A stretch of 24,580 bases of DNA from contig MFCX01000027.1 of NCBI GenBank assembly GCA_001777055.1, forward strand, positions 1 through 24,580, given 5' to 3'. Below, piece after piece: positions 20,563 through 24,580 of this stretch (positions within the stretch are counted from its first letter, which is position 1; each line of letters opens with the position of its first letter). Made by a program: the position numbers and the translations under genes. The notes beneath the pieces were generated by a model. That model made no database searches. It was not told the DNA's origin and saw only the letters and a program-made list of their open reading frames with translations. The stretch is from Candidatus Daviesbacteria bacterium RIFCSPHIGHO2_02_FULL_39_12. GTDB taxonomy: Bacteria; Patescibacteriota; Microgenomatia; Daviesbacterales; UBA10151.

Positions 20563-21111
20563 ATGAATAGATTAAAAGAAAAATATACAAAAGAGGTTCA
20601 AAGTAAGCTGCGGCAGGATCTGGGTTTGAAAAACAGACTGGCGGCGCCTCGCTTGAAAAAAATAGTGATTAGTATTGGTCTTGGAGAAGCAAAAGAAAAC
20701 CAGGCAGTTTTAGACAAAGCGAGAGTTTATCTGTCTGCTTTAGCAGGCCAGAAACCAATGGTGACTGTATCTAAAAAATCCATTGCGAATTTTAAATTAT
20801 CAAAAGGCCAGCCGATAGGTATGATGGTTACTTTAAGAGGAATTAGAATGTATGATTTTTTGGACAAATTAATCAGTGTAGTTTTACCTAAGGTGAGGGA
20901 TTTCAAAGGTATATCAGATAAATCATTTGATAGTCACGGTAATTTAAATATTGGTTTGCGAGAGCAAACAATCTTTCCTGAAGTGGATTATAAAACAGTT
21001 GATAGAACTAGAGGACTAGCCGTTACGATTACAACCACTGCTAAAAATAAGGAGGAAGGTAAAAAACTTCTAGAATATCTAGGAGTACCTTTGAAGGAGC
21101 GAAGCGACTAA
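20563..21111 (+). CDS. rplE: 50S ribosomal protein L5 (uL5)
   Basis: 182-aa L5, which binds 5S rRNA and contacts the P-site tRNA. Family segments: PRLKKIVISIGLGEAKEN, ALAGQKPMVTVSKKSIANFKLSKG split over residues ~60-85, VTLRGIRMYDFLDKLI, RDFKGISDKSFDSHGN and GLREQTIFPEVDY. Length is normal. It starts 8 nt after rplX with no clear Shine-Dalgarno nearby. rpsN follows after 1 nt. Confidence 0.97.
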   Translation: MNRLKEKYTKEVQSKLRQDLGLKNRLAAPRLKKIVISIGLGEAKENQAVLDKARVYLSALAGQKPMVTVSKKSIANFKLSKGQPIGMMVTLRGIRMYDFLDKLISVVLPKVRDFKGISDKSFDSHGNLNIGLREQTIFPEVDYKTVDRTRGLAVTITTTAKNKEEGKKLLEYLGVPLKERSD

Positions 21112-21112
21112 T

Positions 21113-21292
21113 ATGGCTAAAGTTTCTAACATTGTTAAGACTAAATTTAAATACGAAGTTCAAAAAAGGAACCGATGTCTACGTTGTGGTAGACCACGCG
21201 GGTACATTAGGAAATTTGGCCTTTGTAGACTGTGTTTTAGAGAATTAGCACACTTTGGATTACTGCCGGGTGTGAAGAAAGCGAGTTGGTAA
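21113..21292 (+). CDS. rpsN: 30S ribosomal protein S14, zinc-binding type (uS14)
   Basis: A 59-aa gene between rplE and rpsH. The translation begins MAKVSNIVKTKFKYEVQKRN. The zinc ribbon is CLRCG (C22, C25) and CRLC (C38, C41), followed by FRELAHFGLLPGVKKASW, the standard end of the short C+ type S14. It starts 1 nt after the rplE stop. The stop TAA shares its last base with the rpsH ATG. It is easily missed because of its length. Confidence 0.95.
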   Translation: MAKVSNIVKTKFKYEVQKRNRCLRCGRPRGYIRKFGLCRLCFRELAHFGLLPGVKKASW

Positions 21293-21666
21293 TGGATCCA
21301 GTTGCAGATGCATTAATTAGAATAAAAAATGGTTATTTATCCGGCAAGCAGTCGATTTCTGTTAGGTTTTCCAAACTGACTCTTAACTTAATGAAGCTTT
21401 TACAAAAAGAAGGCTATGTCCAGGGTGTGGAACAAAAGGAGCGGGAGATTATTGTTACACTCAAGTACGAGTCAAGAAAACCCGCTTTAAGTGAGATTAA
21501 AAGGGTGTCTAAGCCCTCACTACGTGTTTACAGAGGAGTTTCCAAACTACCAACGGTATTGGGTGGTTTAGGTATCGCAATAATTTCTACGCCTAAAGGA
21601 TTGATGACAAACAAAGATGCTCGAAAACAAAAGATAGGCGGGGAGGTGCTGGCATTGGTTTGGTGA
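21292..21666 (+). CDS. rpsH: 30S ribosomal protein S8 (uS8)
   Basis: 124-aa S8, a primary 16S rRNA binder of the central domain; in E. coli it is the translational repressor of the spc operon. The N-terminus DPVADALIRIKNGYLSGK and the C-terminal block KLPTVLGGLGIAIISTPKGL and GEVLALVW are characteristic. A TTG six bases upstream is in frame, but the ATG at 21292 gives the canonical DPVAD start and a 1-nt overlap with rpsN (TAATG). Length is normal, about 5-10 residues shorter than many. Confidence 0.96.
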   Translation: MDPVADALIRIKNGYLSGKQSISVRFSKLTLNLMKLLQKEGYVQGVEQKEREIIVTLKYESRKPALSEIKRVSKPSLRVYRGVSKLPTVLGGLGIAIISTPKGLMTNKDARKQKIGGEVLALVW

Positions 21667-21685
21667 ACCAATAAATAAAACCATT

Positions 21686-22252
21686 ATGAGTAGAGTAGGT
21701 AATTTGCCAATATCAATTCCAACCGGCGTCACCATTGAGAAAAATGGCCAAAATATTTTGGTCAATGGGCCAAAAGGAAACTTGAAGCTGGAGATTGATC
21801 CGGCCATTAAAGCAGAAATTGAACAAAATCAAATTGTTCTAAAAAGGAAAAATGACCAAAAAAGGATTAAATCTCTTCATGGTTTAACCAGAAATTTGTT
21901 AAATAATATGATTTTGGGAGTGACGGAAGGATGGAATAAGGATTTAGAGTTGGTAGGAGTAGGTTTCCGGGCACAAGTTTTGAATAACAAATTGATTTTG
22001 AATGTAGGTTTTTCTCATCCGGTGGAAGTTGAGGCGACAGAGGGAATAACTTTTGAGGTATTTGATAACACCAAAATTAAAGTATCCGGGATTGATAAAC
22101 AATTGGTTGGACAAATGGCAGCCAGCATTAAAAAGATTAGACCGCCTGATGTATATAAAGGTAAAGGCATAAGATTTGCCGGAGAATATATCAGAAAGAA
22201 AGTAGGCAAAAGCGCCAAAGTCGGCGTAACCGGAGCAGGAGCAGTTAAATGA
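21686..22252 (+). CDS. rplF: 50S ribosomal protein L6 (uL6)
   Basis: 188-aa L6, near the factor-binding site at the base of the stalk. It begins SRVGNLPISIPTGVTI, has GPKGNLKLEI and LHGLTRNLLNNMILGVTEG in the first repeat, and LVGVGFRAQV, GFSHPVEVEA, IRPPDVYKGKGIRFAGEYIR in the second. Length is slightly above the usual 178. The 19-nt gap after rpsH is AT-rich, with no Shine-Dalgarno; a 7-bp hairpin (21654-21660/21666-21672) spans the rpsH stop. Confidence 0.97.
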   Translation: MSRVGNLPISIPTGVTIEKNGQNILVNGPKGNLKLEIDPAIKAEIEQNQIVLKRKNDQKRIKSLHGLTRNLLNNMILGVTEGWNKDLELVGVGFRAQVLNNKLILNVGFSHPVEVEATEGITFEVFDNTKIKVSGIDKQLVGQMAASIKKIRPPDVYKGKGIRFAGEYIRKKVGKSAKVGVTGAGAVK

Positions 22253-22584
22253 ATAAAAACTTTAGAATAAAAAAACACCTGAAGGTAAGAAAAAAAATCA
22301 GCGGTACAAAAGATAAACCGCGCCTGTCGGTTTTTAGGTCGGCTAAACATATCTACGCTCAAATTATTGACGACGAAGCCGGAAAGACTTTAGCGGCTGA
22401 GTCTGATCTAAAGCTTCACAAGACATCAAAAAAGGAATTAAGCTTAATAGTGGGTAAAAATTTGGCAGAAAAGGCAAAAAAGCTTAAAATAACAACTGTA
22501 GTTTTTGATAGAGGAGGTTTTTTGTACCGAGGAAGGATAACAGAGCTTGCCAGAGGAGCAAGAGAAGGAGGGTTAAAATTCTAG
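22249..22584 (+). CDS. rplR: 50S ribosomal protein L18 (uL18)
   Basis: 111-aa L18, which binds 5S rRNA with L5. Pattern: KVRKKISGTKDKPRLSVFRS, KHIYAQIIDDEAGKTLAAES and the C-terminal VVFDRGGFLYRGRITELARGAREGGLKF. Length is a little below the common 115-120 aa. It starts on the rplF stop (ATGA), and its own stop TAG lies within AGGGAG directly before the rpsE ATG. Confidence 0.97.
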   Translation: MNKNFRIKKHLKVRKKISGTKDKPRLSVFRSAKHIYAQIIDDEAGKTLAAESDLKLHKTSKKELSLIVGKNLAEKAKKLKITTVVFDRGGFLYRGRITELARGAREGGLKF

Positions 22585-22589
22585 GGAGT

Positions 22590-23084
22590 ATGAATAGAGA
22601 TCAGAGAACTAATCAAACTAATAGGAAAACATCTGAGCTGGACTCAGAGTTCTTTGAAAAGGTGGTACAGGTAAATAGGGTTTCAAAAAAGACGAAGGGC
22701 GGAGACAGAAGATCCCTGTCCGTGTTGGTGGTAGTCGGTGACAGAAAAGGCCGGGTAGGTGTGGGTTTGGGTAAGGCTGCAGAGGTGCAATCAGCTGTTA
22801 GAAAAGCAGCTACTTATGCTAAAAAGCACTTACTTACAGTACCATTGAAAGGCAGGACTATTCCTCATCCTATTTTAGTTAAGTATGGGGCAGCCGAGGT
22901 TCTACTAAAACCTGCGCCGATTGGTACAGGAGTTATTGCAGGGGGTGCGGTCAGGGTAGTCGTAGAGGCAGCCGGAATTCATGATGTAGTATCCAAGATT
23001 TTGGGGACGGAGAACAAAGCATCTAATGTGTATGCAACTTTGAGAGCATTATCTAAGCTGAGGTCAATAAAGGAGGTTAGATGA
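22590..23084 (+). CDS. rpsE: 30S ribosomal protein S5 (uS5)
   Basis: 164-aa S5, involved in mRNA entry and decoding fidelity. The core is typical: FEKVVQVNRVSKKTKGGDRR, VVGDRKGRVGVGLGKAAEV, then PLKGRTIPHPI, PAPIGTGVIAGGAVRVVVEAAGI and TLRALSKLRS. The N-terminal 20 residues are Asn/Arg/Thr-rich. The possible Shine-Dalgarno AGGGAG (22583-22588) is only 1 nt from the ATG, and GAAGGAGG (22565-22572) is 17 nt away, so initiation spacing is unusual. It overlaps rplO by 4 nt; rpmD, which usually follows, is absent. Confidence 0.96.
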   Translation: MNRDQRTNQTNRKTSELDSEFFEKVVQVNRVSKKTKGGDRRSLSVLVVVGDRKGRVGVGLGKAAEVQSAVRKAATYAKKHLLTVPLKGRTIPHPILVKYGAAEVLLKPAPIGTGVIAGGAVRVVVEAAGIHDVVSKILGTENKASNVYATLRALSKLRSIKEVR

Positions 23085-23515
23085 AACTACATGAATTGAT
23101 AAAACTCAAGACTAAAAGCAAAAAAAGACTCGGTCGGGGTGTGAGCTCTGGAAAAGGTAAAACTTCAGGCCGGGGTACTAAAGGTCAGAAAGCCAGGGAT
23201 AATATCTCAATTGGTTTTACCGGAGCAGGCCTGCCGCTTTACAGGAAACTTCCCTTGAAAAGAGGATTGGGTAACCGTCCGGTTTCAGTCAAACCAAAAC
23301 CGCTGGCTTTAAGCAAGTTAAATATTTTTAAGAAAGGTAGTATAGTTGATCTTGATCAGTTACTGATGAATAAGCTGATTAGCAAAGAAGATTTAAAGAC
23401 AGGAGTTAAGGTTTTGGGAGAAGGTTTAAACGTAAGCCTAACTTTAAAATTACCGGCCAGCACAAAAGCAAAAGCAGCGATTGAAAAAGCGGGTGGAAAG
23501 GTGGAGTATGTCTAG
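23081..23515 (+). CDS. rplO: 50S ribosomal protein L15 (uL15)
   Basis: 144-aa L15, a late-assembly protein. The Gly/Lys-rich N-terminal extension KKRLGRGVSSGKGKTSGRGT and GQKARDNISIGFTGAGLPLY are the usual opening, followed by KLPLKRGLGN and a C-terminal globular domain. Length is normal. AAAGGAGG lies before the ATG, which is embedded in the rpsE stop. Direct rpsE-rplO contact leaves no space for rpmD. It overlaps secY by 8 nt. Confidence 0.97.
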   Translation: MKLHELIKLKTKSKKRLGRGVSSGKGKTSGRGTKGQKARDNISIGFTGAGLPLYRKLPLKRGLGNRPVSVKPKPLALSKLNIFKKGSIVDLDQLLMNKLISKEDLKTGVKVLGEGLNVSLTLKLPASTKAKAAIEKAGGKVEYV

Positions 23516-24580
23516 TATACTTGCCCCGCTCATTTCTGCCTTTAAAATTGCCGAACTAAGAAATAAAATTTTTATCACCCTGATTATAGTCATTATTTTT
23601 AGAATTGCTGCCCATATTCCTGTGTCCGGCGTGGATTTAGTGGCTCTACAAAACTTATTTGCTTCTAATCAATTCTTAGGATTACTGGATATTTTTTCAG
23701 GGGGAACCCTAGCCAATTTTTCTATAATCTCTTTAGGTTTGAATCCTTACATCAATGCTTCAATTATAATACAGCTCTTAACGATGATTATACCTTCATT
23801 GGAGGTTCTGTCAAAAGAAGGCGAATATGGTAGGCAAATAATTAACCAATATACAAGATATTTGACTATACCTTTAAGCCTGATACAAGCTATTGGGATG
23901 TTTGTCTTATTAAGAAACCAAGGAGTGCTTTTTCAGACAACTCCCCTGCAAATTGCCGCTATAATCGTAGGAATGACTGCCGGGGCGATTTTCTTGATGT
24001 GGCTGGGAGAACTAATTACAGAGTACGGTATAGGAAATGGGATTTCACTTTTGATTTTTGCCGGTATAGTCTCGCGACTACCGGTTGTACTTACTCAGAC
24101 AGTTTCCATCTTTGACCAAACCCAAACTCTGAATATTTTATTTTTCCTCAGTGTTGCTGTTTTGGTAATTGCAGCTGTCGTGTTTATCAATGAGGGTCGA
24201 AGGCAAATAAGCATTGTTTATGCCAGAAGATTTATAGGAAATAAAGAAGGAAGTGGCGCTCAAACTTATTTGCCGCTCCGTGTTAACCAAGCAGGAGTAA
24301 TCCCAATTATATTTGCGGTATCTTTAGTATTAATTCCCTCTTTTGCAGGGTCTTTTCTTGCCAACCTGGCACAGCCCCAACTTGCCTTTTTAGGCAGAAT
24401 TCTGGCTGCCAATTTTACCCCTGATGGTATTACTTATAATGTTGTTTATTTTGCGCTGGTGGTAGGATTTACTTTTTTCTATACAGCAGTAATTTTTAAT
24501 CCTACAAAAGTGGCAGATGAAATTAAAAAATATAACGGATTTATTCCCGGCATCAGGCCAGGGACACAAACCGCTGCCTT
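23508..24580 (+). CDS. secY: Protein translocase subunit SecY (partial)
   Basis: The central channel subunit of the Sec translocon, cut by the right edge after about 357 of an expected ~430 residues. The N-terminus is SSILAPLISAFKIAELRNKI, then the first membrane helix. Both SecY signatures are present: GLNPYINASIIIQLLTMIIP (residues ~77-96) and ITEYGIGNGISLLIFAGI. The cytosolic loops carry VYARRF and later GFIPGIRPGTQTA, which precedes the last helices. The start ATG lies within the end of rplO (8-nt overlap); GGTGGAG is the nearest purine run. It is the usual last member of the spc-type operon. Confidence 0.96.
   Translation, partial: MSSILAPLISAFKIAELRNKIFITLIIVIIFRIAAHIPVSGVDLVALQNLFASNQFLGLLDIFSGGTLANFSIISLGLNPYINASIIIQLLTMIIPSLEVLSKEGEYGRQIINQYTRYLTIPLSLIQAIGMFVLLRNQGVLFQTTPLQIAAIIVGMTAGAIFLMWLGELITEYGIGNGISLLIFAGIVSRLPVVLTQTVSIFDQTQTLNILFFLSVAVLVIAAVVFINEGRRQISIVYARRFIGNKEGSGAQTYLPLRVNQAGVIPIIFAVSLVLIPSFAGSFLANLAQPQLAFLGRILAANFTPDGITYNVVYFALVVGFTFFYTAVIFNPTKVADEIKKYNGFIPGIRPGTQTAA

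Noticed and set aside
1..24580. Reassigned TGA codon (Gracilibacteria/Absconditabacteria code)
   Set aside because: TGA ends rpoB, rplD, rplW, rpsE, rplF and others exactly at the expected protein ends, and no core gene has an in-frame TGA.
1..24580. CRISPR arrays, tRNA or rRNA genes, insertion sequences
   Set aside because: No regular repeat-spacer series, no cloverleaf or rRNA-like segment, and no transposase or integrase gene was seen.

Overview
The window is a core transcription/translation cluster from a bacterial chromosome. Plus-strand order is rpoB-rpoC-rpsL-rpsG, a short Gre-like gene, fusA, tuf, rpsJ, then rplC-rplD-rplW-rplB-rpsS-rplV-rpsC-rplP-rpmC-rpsQ-rplN-rplX-rplE-rpsN-rpsH-rplF-rplR-rpsE-rplO-secY (cut by the right edge). 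There is no rpmD (uL30) between rpsE and rplO. Together with moderately low GC, very tight 1-14 nt gene overlaps and lineage-specific tails on several ribosomal proteins, this points to Candidate Phyla Radiation (Patescibacteria), probably Microgenomates. That placement is inference. TGA acts as a normal stop in many genes, which argues against the Gracilibacteria/Absconditabacteria recoded lineages.

Layout: 1-296 holds the rpoB promoter and a leader with four successive hairpins. 297-8261 is the rpoBC-rpsL-rpsG block. A terminator at 8311-8336 contains the Shine-Dalgarno of a 74-aa protein that is only the N-terminal coiled coil of a GreA-type factor. fusA follows. Between fusA and tuf lies an accessory island: a small two-segment membrane protein on the minus strand, divergent from a Phd/YefM-RelE-type toxin-antitoxin pair. 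The island is bracketed by a 30-nt direct repeat (29/30) of the fusA 3' end, as expected for integration at the end of fusA. After it come a frameshifted remnant of a nickel/cobalt-transporter-like gene, a terminator, and tuf-rpsJ. A second minus-strand island (a DUF3276/PUR-domain protein and a 72-aa Cys-rich protein) separates rpsJ from rplC. Thus rplC and everything after it has its own promoter and a roughly 180-nt leader ending in a terminator-like hairpin.

The most interesting content is in regulation and repeats. The toxin-antitoxin intergenic region is an almost symmetric divergent promoter: one perfect 17-nt palindrome supplies a -35 box on each strand, and both start codons lie exactly 7 nt beyond their -10 boxes, so both mRNAs should be leaderless. 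tuf and the 72-aa gene also appear leaderless or nearly so. A family of short palindromic repeats built from GACTAG/ACTCTAG words occupies gene junctions and replaces Shine-Dalgarno sites. Two 36-nt copies (35/36 identical) supply the stop codons of rplV and rpmC in different frames. Another short repeat type is inserted in frame within fusA and reappears in the hairpin upstream of rplC.
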